DNA from: Burkholderiales bacterium
GTDB taxonomy: Bacteria; Pseudomonadota; Gammaproteobacteria; Burkholderiales; SG8-41
Direction: 5' to 3'
Length of the DNA stretch: 64,000 bases
NCBI GenBank assembly: GCA_019749945.1
Contig: JAIEPF010000007.1
Coordinates: 124,001-188,000, forward strand
This document shows, one piece after another, positions 26,641 through 35,625 of the stretch. Under the pieces are notes generated by a model. The model did no database searches. It was not told the origin of the DNA and saw only the letters and a list, made by a program, of their open reading frames with translations. The number at the start of each line of letters is the position of its first letter. Positions within the stretch are counted from its first letter, which is position 1. Made by a program: the position numbers and the translations under genes.

Positions 26641-28662
26641 TCAGTTTCCATTGCGTTTGATGCGTTCTGCGAATTCACGTTCAAACACCCGCCGCTCGCC
26701 TTCGTAGGCTTCAAGCGTGGCGGTGACAATGAAGTCGCGTTTGTCACAAGCCACTTTGGTACGCATCTCCGTGCGCACCTTCCAGTCGCCGCGCTCGAAC
26801 ATCCAGGTCCAGCTGACCTCGGCTTCGCAGGACAGCGGATCGCCCTCGACAATGCGGTAACGCTCGGTGGAACGCGCCTCGGCGATGAGATCGATGTCGT
26901 CATAACGGCCGCGGCCGCTGGAATCGGTGACCTCGACCACGGTTTCGTTTTTGCCCATGTCGGTGCGCACCACGCGGTTGCGCCCGCCGGCGGCAAGTGC
27001 CGTGCGTTTGAACGGCGGCGCCGCTTCCACCGGCTTGAATTTTATTGTCGCATCCGCCTTGCGTGGCGGACGCACCGGCAGTTCCAGCGTGCTTTTGCCG
27101 GCATGCAGTGTCAGCGTCACCGTTTCGGGCGAGGGCCAGATCAGCGGCCAGTAGGTGGTGGAGACGGCAACCCGCATGCGGTGTCCCTTGACGAAGGAAT
27201 AACCGGCATCGGCCAGCGGCACGCGCACGGTGTAGCGTTTGCCGGCGGTCAGTTTGACCGGCTTTTCGGCGCCGTTGATGTGCGTCAGATTGAGGATGCC
27301 GTAGGTGACGCGTGTCGATGCGCCATCGGGCGCCACGTCGCACAAACGCAGGCAGATGAATGCCGTGGGGCGGTCGACCGAGAAGGTCAGCGTGGCCACC
27401 GGGGTGCCGAGGATTTCCAGCGTTTTGGCCAGCGGCACGCTGTCGAAGCACACGGATTTACCGTCATCGGCGCGCTGGTCGCCGGGCATTTCCGGACTGG
27501 GGCCATGCTGGAACCAGGGCATCAGTTCGCCGCAGTCGAGCCCCAGCGTTTGCGGTGACTGCGCCACGATTTTTGCCGCCTTGCCGGCGCGTTCCGCGAG
27601 CCGGCCGCCTTCGTTCAGCCAGTAACGTTTCGGTTTGATGCGCGACGAAGGCCATGTCGCTTCGCCGACCCAGCGGCCGGGAGATTGCGCATAGTAATTT
27701 TTTGCCGGCACCGCCTGCGGCATCCACGCGGTCAGCATCGGCTCCTTCATGATGCCCGTGTCCTTGTTGCGCATCCAATGATCGAACCAGCGCAGCGTCT
27801 CCTGCAGGAAACCGATCGCCGGACCGGGCACGCCGAGATACGGGAAGCGATGTCCCCAGGGGCCGATCAGGCCCTTGCGCGGCACTTTCAGTTTGGTCAG
27901 AGCCTCGCCGACCGCGCCGACGTAGGAGCTGTCGGCCCAGCCGCTGACGGCATAAAACGGGCAACGGATGCGGTCGAAATCGATGGCGCGGCTTTTCCAG
28001 TAATCGCTGTAGTTCTGGTGCTGCAGCGCCGAGATGATCTGCGGCGCGTTGTGTTCCAGCCGCTCCATCCACAGCGAACGCCATTTGTCGCCGACCAGCT
28101 GCGGGTCGGGCGGACGCGACTTGTAACCGAACATCTGCGTTGACCAGCGGATCGAGCGCAGCAGCACGGAACCGCCGCGGAACACCTGGCTGTAGGTGTA
28201 GCGGTCGGGGGCGAAGGAGCAGGGCACAATCGCCTTCAGTTCTTTTGGCGCGCGGTATGCGGTCTGGATCGCCTGGAAGCCGCCCCAAGAAATGCCGAAC
28301 ATGCCCACCTGCCCGTCGCTCCACGGCTGGGCTGCGATCCATTTCAGCACTTCCAGCGTGTCGTCCTGTTCCTGCTTCATCGCGAACACGCCCTGGTGGC
28401 CGTCGGAATCGCCGGAGCCGCGGATGTCCACACGCATGCAGGCATAGCCGTGGCCGGCGAAGTAGCGGTGATGCATCGCATCGCGCGGTGCGTAGATGTC
28501 GCGCTTGCGGTAGGGCAGGACTTCGATGATGGTCGGCACCGGGCTGGCGCTTGCACTGTCCGGCAGCCACAGCTTTGCCGCGAGCTTCACGCCGTCGGGC
28601 ATGGGAATCCAGCAGTCTTCGCTTTCGGTCCAGCGGTGGGGGAAACTGGTGATGGTTTTCAT
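26641..28662 (-). CDS. CocE/NonD-type alpha/beta hydrolase
   Basis: A 673-residue acyl hydrolase/X-Pro peptidase-type enzyme. The nucleophile elbow is GISWGGFQA (about residues 123-131), with WADSSYVGA and GPWGHRFPYLG as the likely acid and histidine regions. The C-terminal beta-jelly-roll (about 350-560) is the X-Pro dipeptidyl-peptidase C-terminal domain. A further domain of about 110 residues follows (about 560-673), longer than in CocE esterases. No signal peptide is seen. The start at 28662 (MKTITSFPHRW) is where similarity begins; the very long upstream frame lies antisense to the deacetylase gene. It probably cleaves an ester or amide taken up with the aid of the coupled Bug protein. 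Confidence 0.8.
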   Translation of the reverse strand: MKTITSFPHRWTESEDCWIPMPDGVKLAAKLWLPDSASASPVPTIIEVLPYRKRDIYAPRDAMHHRYFAGHGYACMRVDIRGSGDSDGHQGVFAMKQEQDDTLEVLKWIAAQPWSDGQVGMFGISWGGFQAIQTAYRAPKELKAIVPCSFAPDRYTYSQVFRGGSVLLRSIRWSTQMFGYKSRPPDPQLVGDKWRSLWMERLEHNAPQIISALQHQNYSDYWKSRAIDFDRIRCPFYAVSGWADSSYVGAVGEALTKLKVPRKGLIGPWGHRFPYLGVPGPAIGFLQETLRWFDHWMRNKDTGIMKEPMLTAWMPQAVPAKNYYAQSPGRWVGEATWPSSRIKPKRYWLNEGGRLAERAGKAAKIVAQSPQTLGLDCGELMPWFQHGPSPEMPGDQRADDGKSVCFDSVPLAKTLEILGTPVATLTFSVDRPTAFICLRLCDVAPDGASTRVTYGILNLTHINGAEKPVKLTAGKRYTVRVPLADAGYSFVKGHRMRVAVSTTYWPLIWPSPETVTLTLHAGKSTLELPVRPPRKADATIKFKPVEAAPPFKRTALAAGGRNRVVRTDMGKNETVVEVTDSSGRGRYDDIDLIAEARSTERYRIVEGDPLSCEAEVSWTWMFERGDWKVRTEMRTKVACDKRDFIVTATLEAYEGERRVFEREFAERIKRNGN

Positions 28663-28791
28663 GGGCGGGGATTTTGCAGCCGGTTGGCATGCCGGCAGAT
28701 GATTTGTACGGGTCAGTGTAATCCGGCGTGGCGGTGGTCGACAATAAACCGGCAAAAGGCCATGCAGGCTGCGTGTTAACATTTCGCCGTC

Positions 28792-29637
28792 ATGGGACGA
28801 CATCTTGCCTGCCTCACATTCGATTTCGATGCGATCTCGGGCTGGATCGCGCGCGGGATGACTTCGCCGTCGCCGATTTCCCGCGGGGAATTCGGTCCGA
28901 ACGTGGCATTGCCGCGCATTCTTGATCTGCTGAAAAAATACGATGTGGCCACATCGTGGTATGTGCCGGGGCATACGCTGGAAACTTACCCGGACCAGTG
29001 CAGGCAGGTGTTCGATGCCGGACACGAGATCGGCCATCACGGCTGGACGCATCGCCCGCCGGCGGGTTTGTCGCGCGATGAGGAAGAGGCTGAGCTTGCG
29101 CGCGCAAACGACAGCATCAAGCGCCTGACCGGGCGCACCGCACGCGGTTATCGTTCGCCGTCGTGGGACCTGTCGCAGCATTCCGTGGAGCTGCTGCTCA
29201 AACACGGTTTCGTCTACGACAGCAGCATGATGGGCGACGATTACACGCCGTACCGGGTGCGCAACGGCGACATCATCGAACTGGAAAAACCGGCGGTGTT
29301 CGGCCCCGAAACAAAACTGATCGAAATGCCGGTGAGCTGGACGCTGGACGATTACCCCCATTTCGAGTTCATCCGCACTCCGACCTGGATCCTGCCGGGC
29401 AACATGAACGCCAACCGGGTGCTCGACAACTGGATCAACGATTTCGTTTACCTGCGCGACAACCTGGAATGGGGCGTCATTACCTATACCTTCCACCCCT
29501 TCGTGATCGGTCGCGGCCATCGCATGCTGGCTTTGGAAAAACTGATCCAGGCCTTGAAGGAGGGCGGGGCGGTGTTCACGACCCTCGAAAACGCAGCCGC
29601 CGAGTATGAACAGCGGATGCCCTTCAGGCCGCGCTAA
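28792..29637 (+). CDS. NodB-type polysaccharide deacetylase/PuuE-like amidohydrolase (paralogue 1)
   Basis: A 281-residue cytosolic enzyme without a signal peptide. The metal site is formed by LTFDFDA (residues 8-14) and GHEIGHHGWTH (about 77-87), with GYRSPSWD as motif 3 and TFHPFVIGRGHR late in the chain. This arrangement resembles PuuE allantoinase and HpPgdA-like deacetylases more than secreted chitin deacetylases, and lack of a signal peptide favours a small imported amide or cyclic imide. It is divergent from the hydrolase gene. A close paralogue lies at 35626. Confidence 0.82.
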   Translation: MGRHLACLTFDFDAISGWIARGMTSPSPISRGEFGPNVALPRILDLLKKYDVATSWYVPGHTLETYPDQCRQVFDAGHEIGHHGWTHRPPAGLSRDEEEAELARANDSIKRLTGRTARGYRSPSWDLSQHSVELLLKHGFVYDSSMMGDDYTPYRVRNGDIIELEKPAVFGPETKLIEMPVSWTLDDYPHFEFIRTPTWILPGNMNANRVLDNWINDFVYLRDNLEWGVITYTFHPFVIGRGHRMLALEKLIQALKEGGAVFTTLENAAAEYEQRMPFRPR

Positions 29638-29678
29638 CCGTGGCTGGCCCGGTTGCAGCAGCACCGCGTGAATATTTT

Positions 29679-29703
29679 AAGTTATTGATTTAAAACAATA
29701 ATT
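29679..29703 (+). repeat. AT-rich repeat motif, copy 4 (hairpin between convergent genes)
   Basis: AAGTTATTG (29679-29687) and CAATAATT (29696-29703) form a stem with one G-T pair around ATTTAAAA. On the minus strand it contains ATCAATAACTTAA, similar to the copy at 38201. It lies between two convergent genes and may serve as a bidirectional terminator. Confidence 0.4.
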
Positions 29704-29734
29704 ACTATATTTTACGCGGCGCCGCACACTCACC

Positions 29735-30814
29735 TCAGCGTCGGGCTTTTTTGCCTCCTGCAGCTTTCTTTCTGGCGGCAGGTTTTTTTGCCGGCGCAGC
29801 GCGTTTGCCGACCTTGACCGGTTTCCCGCTGCGCGCGGATTCGAGTATGGCCTCCAGCGCCGTCACACCGTGAATCTCATCGCCGCCGGCAACGGCCAGG
29901 GGTTGCTTGCGCGCCACGGCTTCGGCGAAATGTTCAAGCTCTGCGCGTTCGGTGCTGGTGTCCGGAAATGTCATGATCTGCGGGGGCTTGCGCTCGCGCA
30001 GATTGCCGGGGTTGAGCAGACTCACGCGCATCTGCCAGGTGGCGAGGTGTTCGACGTCGCCGACTTCAACCCAGCCTTTTGATCCGAACACCTGCATGCG
30101 CCAGGTTTCCGCGGTGGCGATGAAGGTGCCGAGATAACCGCTGGCGCCGCCCTTGAAACGGAACAGCATCGACGTGGTGTCGTCGATGCCGTAATCCAGC
30201 GCACGGCGGAAACTCTGTGCATAAACCGTGTCGACATGGCCGGCGAGGTAGAGCATCGCATCCACGACGTGCACGCCGCGGCCGGTCATGCCGCCGCCCG
30301 GCCCCTCGTCCTTTTTCTGCCGCCAGTGGTCTTGCGGATACCAGTAGACACTGGGTCCGCAGAAATTGCCTTCGATATGCAGCAGCTTGCCGAGACGGCC
30401 GTCATCCAGCATGCGGCGGATTTCCTGCAATGCCGGCTGGAAGCGCCAGTTGTAGCCCACGGCCAGAGTGACGCCCTTTCTGGCGCAGGCACGCACCGCA
30501 GCTTTTGCCGACTCGGTGGTCATCGTAAACGGTTTTTCGGTAAACACATGTTTGCCGGCACGGGCCGCGGCAATGACCAGTTCCGCGTGTACGCTGTGCG
30601 GCGTCGCCAGCACGATGGCGTCAATCGCGGGATCGGCGAGCATTTTTCGGTAATCGTCATAGAGCCGCAAGCCCTGCCGATCCGCGTATTCCTGCACCTT
30701 CGCCGGAGTGCGCACCGCGCCCGCGACGAAACGGATCAGACGGCTTTTACCCTGCACGCTGGTGACCAGATTCTGTCCCCAGCGGCCCAGCCCGATGACT
30801 GCAGCGTTGATCAT
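29735..30814 (-). CDS. Gfo/Idh/MocA family NAD(P)-dependent oxidoreductase
   Basis: A 359-residue oxidoreductase. The Rossmann motif is VIGLGRWGQN (residues 6-15), the conserved EKPF is near 94, and the substrate-site blocks are YNWRFQPALQEIRRML and GRGVHVVDAMLYLAGHVD. These enzymes oxidise or reduce sugar, inositol or related hydroxyls. The last 25 residues are an abrupt Lys/Ala/Pro/Arg-rich tail (KRAAPAKKPAARKKAAGGKK then ARR), unlike the family and resembling histone-H1-like tails. It is the last gene of the GGT-Bug-Bug-Bug run on this strand. Confidence 0.86.
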   Translation of the reverse strand: MINAAVIGLGRWGQNLVTSVQGKSRLIRFVAGAVRTPAKVQEYADRQGLRLYDDYRKMLADPAIDAIVLATPHSVHAELVIAAARAGKHVFTEKPFTMTTESAKAAVRACARKGVTLAVGYNWRFQPALQEIRRMLDDGRLGKLLHIEGNFCGPSVYWYPQDHWRQKKDEGPGGGMTGRGVHVVDAMLYLAGHVDTVYAQSFRRALDYGIDDTTSMLFRFKGGASGYLGTFIATAETWRMQVFGSKGWVEVGDVEHLATWQMRVSLLNPGNLRERKPPQIMTFPDTSTERAELEHFAEAVARKQPLAVAGGDEIHGVTALEAILESARSGKPVKVGKRAAPAKKPAARKKAAGGKKARR

Positions 30815-30875
30815 GAATGTCCTCTGTCTGACTGACGGTTGTTGATTTTATGCCCACGCGATGCGCGGCGCCGTG

Positions 30876-31853
30876 TTACTGGACCCTGATGCTGGCATCC
30901 TTGATCACCTTGGTCCACAGTTTCTTTTCCGCCTGCACCACGGCATTGAGTTGTTCGGGGGTGCTGCTGCCCGGCTCAACGCCGTCCCGCGACAGGCGTT
31001 CCTTCACGTCGGGCAGGGCCAGCGCACGCACCAGCTCCTTGTTGAGGCGGGCGACGACGGGTTTGGGTGTTTTGGAAGGCACGAACACCCCGTACCATGA
31101 ATTCACCTCGAAACCGGGCAGCCCCTGTTCGGCGATGGTGGGGATATCGGGCGCGCCGGAGGAGCGTTTCAGTCCGCTCACTCCCAGCGCCTTGAGCCGT
31201 CCGGCCTTGACGTGGGGAATCGCCGGCAGCAGCGGACCAAAGCCGAGTTTGACCTCGCCGCCGATCAAAGCCGGCAGCGCAGCTCCACTGCCCCTGAATG
31301 GAATGTGCGTGAGCTTGATGCCGGCCATGGAGGACAGCAGTTCCGCCGCCAGATGGTTGGCGGTGCCGATTCCCGACGAGGCATAGTTGATGTCGCCCGG
31401 TTTGGCCCTCGCGAGTGCGACCAGTTCCCTGATCGAATTGGCTGGTAACGATGGATGGGCCGAGAGGATGCTCATCGAGTCGCCCAGCTTGGACACTGCG
31501 GCGAAATCCTTGTCGGGATCAAAACCCACCTTCTGGCCGATGACGGGCGCGATGACGAGGGGGCCGCCGGTGCCGAGCAGGATGGTATGTCCGTCGGGCT
31601 GTGCGTCGGCCACAATTTCGGCGCTGACATTGCCGCCGGCGCCGGCACGGTTGTCCACCACCACCTGCTGGCTCAAGCCCTCGGCGAGTTTGCCGCCCAC
31701 CACTCGGGCGATGGTGTCACTGGGGCCGCCGGGCAGGAAACCCACGACAAAACGCACGGGGCGGGTTGGATAGGCGTCCGCGCCCAACGCGGAACCTGCG
31801 GATACACAGGTCAGGATGCAGGCGGTAAAAATGGCGTACCGGAGGCAGGTCAT
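30876..31853 (-). CDS. Bug/TctC-family periplasmic solute-binding protein (2)
   Basis: A 325-residue binding protein with signal peptide MTCLRYAIFTACILTCVSAG...LGADA. Family blocks are YPTRPVRFVVGFLPGGPSD, DNRAGAGGNVSAEIVADAQPDG, INYASSGIGTANHLAAELLS and HIPFRGSG. The ATG at 31853 follows AGGAG at good spacing; the frame upstream to 32009 is read-through. It is the third in a row of three Bug genes. The ligand is unknown. Confidence 0.9.
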   Translation of the reverse strand: MTCLRYAIFTACILTCVSAGSALGADAYPTRPVRFVVGFLPGGPSDTIARVVGGKLAEGLSQQVVVDNRAGAGGNVSAEIVADAQPDGHTILLGTGGPLVIAPVIGQKVGFDPDKDFAAVSKLGDSMSILSAHPSLPANSIRELVALARAKPGDINYASSGIGTANHLAAELLSSMAGIKLTHIPFRGSGAALPALIGGEVKLGFGPLLPAIPHVKAGRLKALGVSGLKRSSGAPDIPTIAEQGLPGFEVNSWYGVFVPSKTPKPVVARLNKELVRALALPDVKERLSRDGVEPGSSTPEQLNAVVQAEKKLWTKVIKDASIRVQ

Positions 31854-31905
31854 GATGGTTCTCCTGGAATGGTTGTGATGAATATTGTGCAGGTTGGATG
31901 CCGTA

Positions 31906-32874
31906 TCAGTCGAGAACGACGCCGGATTGTTTGACCAGCTTGGCCCAGCGCGCGGCGTCTTCTTTGATGAGTCTGGCGAACTCAGGTACGGTGGTGTATT
32001 CCACTTCAATGCCGTTGCTCGTCAACCGGTCGATCACGGATTGCTGCTCCAGTGCTTTCTTGATTTCAAGATTGAGCCTGGTGACGATCGGCTTGGGTGT
32101 TGCCGCGGGTGCCATCAGGCCGTACCACACCGGCACTTCGTATCCGGGCAGGGTTTCGCCGATCGTCGGTATATGGGGTGCAGCCTGCGCACGTTTGGCA
32201 CCGGTGACACCCAAGGCCCGCAGCTTGCCCACTTTGACCTGCGGCAGGGCGGCCAGCACCGGAAGAAAACTGATTTGCACCTCTCCCTGCAGGGTGGCCA
32301 GGATGTTTAACGCCGCGCCCTTGTAGGTGACGGCCGTGAGCTGGACGCCGCTCATCACGGAAAACAGCTCCCCGGCAAGGTGATTGGTCGTTCCTTGTCC
32401 GGAGTGGCCGAACAGCAGCCTGCCCGGCGGCAGTGTTTTGCCGTAGGCGATCAGTTCCCTGACGCTGGCGGCGGGAATCGATGGATTGATCATCATCATT
32501 GTCGCCCCCATGCCGATCACCGATAGCGGGGCGAACGCCTTCAACGGGTCGTAGGCCGGTTTGCGTTTGAAGTTGGGACTGATGGTGATCACCGGCTGGC
32601 CCATGAACAGCGTATACCCATCAGGGGTCGCGCTGGCGGCGATATCCATGGCGAGGGTGCCGCCGGCGCCGGGACGTCCGTCGATGACAATGCGTTGCCC
32701 GAGTTGCTCGCCCAGTTGGGCGGCCATGGTGCGGGCGATGGTGTCACTGACACCGCCGGGCAGGTAACCGGTGATGATGCGCATCGGACGGGTCGGGTAC
32801 GGGGACTCTGCCGCAGCGGCAGTGGCGCAGGCCATGGCCAGCAGGGCCGGCAGGGTAAACCATCGAATGCGCAT
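31906..32874 (-). CDS. Bug/TctC-family periplasmic solute-binding protein (3)
   Basis: A 322-residue binding protein with signal peptide MRIRWFTLPALLAMACATAA and the blocks YPTRPMRIITGYLPGGVSD, DGRPGAGGTLAMDIAASATPDG, LLFGHSGQGTTNHLAGELFS and AVTYKGAA. The start at 32874 follows GGAG and fits the signal peptide. It is the middle gene of the tandem trio; it differs from its neighbours enough that recent duplication is unlikely. Confidence 0.9.
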   Translation of the reverse strand: MRIRWFTLPALLAMACATAAAAESPYPTRPMRIITGYLPGGVSDTIARTMAAQLGEQLGQRIVIDGRPGAGGTLAMDIAASATPDGYTLFMGQPVITISPNFKRKPAYDPLKAFAPLSVIGMGATMMMINPSIPAASVRELIAYGKTLPPGRLLFGHSGQGTTNHLAGELFSVMSGVQLTAVTYKGAALNILATLQGEVQISFLPVLAALPQVKVGKLRALGVTGAKRAQAAPHIPTIGETLPGYEVPVWYGLMAPAATPKPIVTRLNLEIKKALEQQSVIDRLTSNGIEVEYTTVPEFARLIKEDAARWAKLVKQSGVVLD

Positions 32875-32902
32875 GTTGAAACTCCGCGGGAACAGGTGCA
32901 GG

Positions 32903-33883
32903 TCAGCCGACACTTGCGCCGGAATCCTTGACGATCTTCCGCCATTTCGGAATTTCGGTGCGTATCAGCCTGGAGAATTCTTCAGGCGTGGTGGTGGTCA
33001 GATCCAAGCCCTGGCTGAAAAACCGTGATTTCATGTCGGGAGATTCAATAATGCCGACGATTTCCCGGTTCAGCTTGATGACGATTTCGCGCGGCGTGGC
33101 TGCGGGCGCGAGAATGCCGTACCAGGGCGTGAAATCGTAGCCGGCCACGCCGGCTTCGGCGACGGTGGGCAGTTCCGGTGCCTGGGGTGAACGTTTGCCG
33201 CTGGACACGGCGAGCACCTGCAGGCGGCCGCTGCGCACGTGCGGCATTCCGGTCAGCAGGTTGCTGAACATCATTTGCGATTCACCCGCGACCAGCGCAT
33301 TCAGCGCCGCGGCATTGCCCTTGTACGGCACATGCACGATGTTGATTCCGGACATGGATTTGAGCATTTCCGCCGCCATGTGGGTCGGACCGCCGCTGCT
33401 GGCGGTTGCAAAATTGATGCGGCCGGGCCTGGATTTCGCCGCGGCAATGAGGTCACGCAGCGACTTTGCAGCCACGGACTGATGTACGAACAGGCCCAGC
33501 GGCAGGGTTGCAATCAGCGTAACCGGGGAAAAGTCTTTGACCGGATCGTAATTCAGATTGGCGTAGAGACTGGGATTGACGGCGTGGGTGCCGATGTGTC
33601 CGGTCAGCAGGGTGTGGCCGTCGGGGGCTGCACGCGCGGCAAGTTCGACACCGATGCTGCCGCCGGCGCCACCGCGGTTGTCGACGATGACCTGTTGTCC
33701 CCAGGCCGCGGTCATTTTTTCACCAATGGCCCGGGACATGATGTCCATCGGGCCGCCCGCGGCAAAAGGCACGATGAGTCTGATGGGTTTGTTCGGATAG
33801 ACCGGCGTCTGGGCTGCATGGATGATGCCGCTTGAAAGCGCAAAACCCAGTATCGCAATGATTGCTGCAGCTCTGTGTTGCAT
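32903..33883 (-). CDS. Bug/TctC-family periplasmic solute-binding protein (4)
   Basis: A 326-residue binding protein with signal peptide MQHRAAAIIAILGFALSSGI and the blocks YPNKPIRLIVPFAAGGPMD, DNRGGAGGSIGVELAARAAPDG, INFATASSGGPTHMAAEMLK and HVPYKGNA. The start at 33883 is the first that gives a clean signal peptide. It lies directly after the gamma-glutamyltransferase-family gene, 51 bases from its stop, so the hydrolase and the binding proteins are probably one transcript. Confidence 0.9.
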   Translation of the reverse strand: MQHRAAAIIAILGFALSSGIIHAAQTPVYPNKPIRLIVPFAAGGPMDIMSRAIGEKMTAAWGQQVIVDNRGGAGGSIGVELAARAAPDGHTLLTGHIGTHAVNPSLYANLNYDPVKDFSPVTLIATLPLGLFVHQSVAAKSLRDLIAAAKSRPGRINFATASSGGPTHMAAEMLKSMSGINIVHVPYKGNAAALNALVAGESQMMFSNLLTGMPHVRSGRLQVLAVSSGKRSPQAPELPTVAEAGVAGYDFTPWYGILAPAATPREIVIKLNREIVGIIESPDMKSRFFSQGLDLTTTTPEEFSRLIRTEIPKWRKIVKDSGASVG

Positions 33884-33933
33884 GCCTTGTTTCCTTGTCC
33901 GCAAACCCCGTGCAATTTTCGTGCCGCCTGTGC

Positions 33934-35517
33934 TTATGCCTCCGCCACTGCGCCGGACCACGGCGACATGACATCCGTAATGCCGTAATGATCGCCCGAT
34001 TTCGGGTCACGGAGCACCGCGCTGGGGCATGCGAAATTGGTCGGATAAACCACCAGCTCGCTGATGTTGACGGGGAATTTTCCGGACAGCGCCGCCTGCA
34101 CATCCCCGGGATGACGGGGGTCAACACCGACAGCATCGCCGCCGCTGGCGTCGATGCGCGGCTGATGGAATGCATCGGCCAGCGTCATGCCGTGGTCAAT
34201 CAGGAAGGAGCTGATCTGATACACCGCGGGCAGAATCTTGCGGCCGCCCGAGGCACCGATGGCGAACCACGGCTTGCCGTCCCGCCGGGCAATCAGCGGG
34301 CACATATTCGACAGTGCGCGTTTGCCCGGCGCGAGACAGTTGGGTGATTCCGGACGGGGATCGAACCACATGATGCCGTTGTTCATCAGCACGCCGCTGG
34401 AAGGCAGCACCACCTTGGAGCCGAATACCGAGAGCAGGGTCTGGGTCAGGGCAACCATGTTGCCGTGCCGGTCGATGACATTGAGGTGCGTGGTTGTCGA
34501 GGGGTCGCGTCGGTCACTGGTGTCACCCATCGTGTTCAGCCGCTCGGCGTAGGCGTTGCGCAAGGCATCCGCGTAGGCGACAAAGGCATCCGCATGCGGC
34601 CCGCCGGATCTGAAACGCTGCTCCCGCAGCGGGGCGAGGGCACGCAGCATGGTGGGACCGGCGGTCAGTTGCGGCGCCAGCGCGAGCTGCGCATTGCCGT
34701 AGCGGGTTTCGATGGGCACCACGATGCGGGCATGGAAGTTTTTCAGGTCGGAGGCCGAAAGATTGCCGCCCATGGCTTTCAGGTCACGGATGATGCCGGA
34801 GGCGACATCGCCCTCGTAAAAATCGCGGGGACCGGCATCCGCCAGCCTGCGCATGGTTGCGGCAAGTCCGCTGAGTTTGAGCCGCTGCAGCGGCGCGCCG
34901 GCGGCGGTGACCGGCGGAAAACCGCCGGGAAGCCAGATCTCGCGCGTGGAGGGATAACGCGCAAGTTCCTTCGCCATGGTCGCCGCCTTCAGCGTCAGAT
35001 ACCAGTCCACCGCAATGCCTTCATCAGCGAGGCCGATCGCGGGTTGCATCACGGTACTGAAGGGCATGGTGCCGAATTGGCCCAGGGCAGTGCTCAAGCC
35101 GTCGACATGGCCGGGAATGGCGATCGACATCGGGCCGTGCACATTGCGGTCATCCTGGACTGTCGGCCAGGTGAACAGATCGCTGGTGTAACCGCCGGTC
35201 ATGGGGTAGTCGGCGGGATCCAGCCCGTACGGCGAAATGGGACCGAAATCGACCACGTGGACGCGGTCCTCCTTGGCAAGATAGACCAGCATGAAGCCGA
35301 CACCACCCAGTCCGCTGTTCCAGGGCTCTACGGCGGCGAGTGCGAAGCCGGTTGCCACGGCTGCATCAACCGCGTTGCCGCCGGCCGCGAGGATTTGTGC
35401 GCCGGCCTGGCTCGCGATGCGGTTCTGGGAGACCACGATGCCGCCACGTGTGCAGGCGACGGGCTTGCTGACGTTCCAGTTCTGTACGAAATGGTCGCTC
35501 ATGATGTGCTTCGGCAT
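33934..35517 (-). CDS. Gamma-glutamyltransferase family Ntn hydrolase
   Basis: A 527-residue GGT-family proenzyme. N-terminal blocks GGIVVSQNRIASQAGAQILA and GGNAVDAAVATGFALAAVEP are typical. The autocleavage site is the STTTH segment at about residues 340-344, with Thr342 as the probable nucleophile, followed by VALTQTLLSVFGSKV. The usual TTHxS reads TTHLN here, so the serine after the site is replaced. There is no signal peptide, unlike periplasmic GGT, which suggests a cytosolic amidase-like relative. Start may be 35517 or MSDHF at 35502; neither has a clear Shine-Dalgarno sequence. It heads a run with three Bug genes and an oxidoreductase. Confidence 0.85.
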   Translation of the reverse strand: MPKHIMSDHFVQNWNVSKPVACTRGGIVVSQNRIASQAGAQILAAGGNAVDAAVATGFALAAVEPWNSGLGGVGFMLVYLAKEDRVHVVDFGPISPYGLDPADYPMTGGYTSDLFTWPTVQDDRNVHGPMSIAIPGHVDGLSTALGQFGTMPFSTVMQPAIGLADEGIAVDWYLTLKAATMAKELARYPSTREIWLPGGFPPVTAAGAPLQRLKLSGLAATMRRLADAGPRDFYEGDVASGIIRDLKAMGGNLSASDLKNFHARIVVPIETRYGNAQLALAPQLTAGPTMLRALAPLREQRFRSGGPHADAFVAYADALRNAYAERLNTMGDTSDRRDPSTTTHLNVIDRHGNMVALTQTLLSVFGSKVVLPSSGVLMNNGIMWFDPRPESPNCLAPGKRALSNMCPLIARRDGKPWFAIGASGGRKILPAVYQISSFLIDHGMTLADAFHQPRIDASGGDAVGVDPRHPGDVQAALSGKFPVNISELVVYPTNFACPSAVLRDPKSGDHYGITDVMSPWSGAVAEA

Positions 35518-35625
35518 TGAAAAGATGAATATATAATCGCCTGAATGCTAATCGAAAGCATCAGTGACGCATAGCGCCGGCGAAGATCCGCTCCGTCCTT
35601 CGATAAATTTCCCTTTCGCAGTCCC

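Noticed and set aside
28663..29664. Upstream extension of the CocE-type hydrolase frame
   Set aside because: It lies antisense to the deacetylase gene, and family similarity begins only at 28662.
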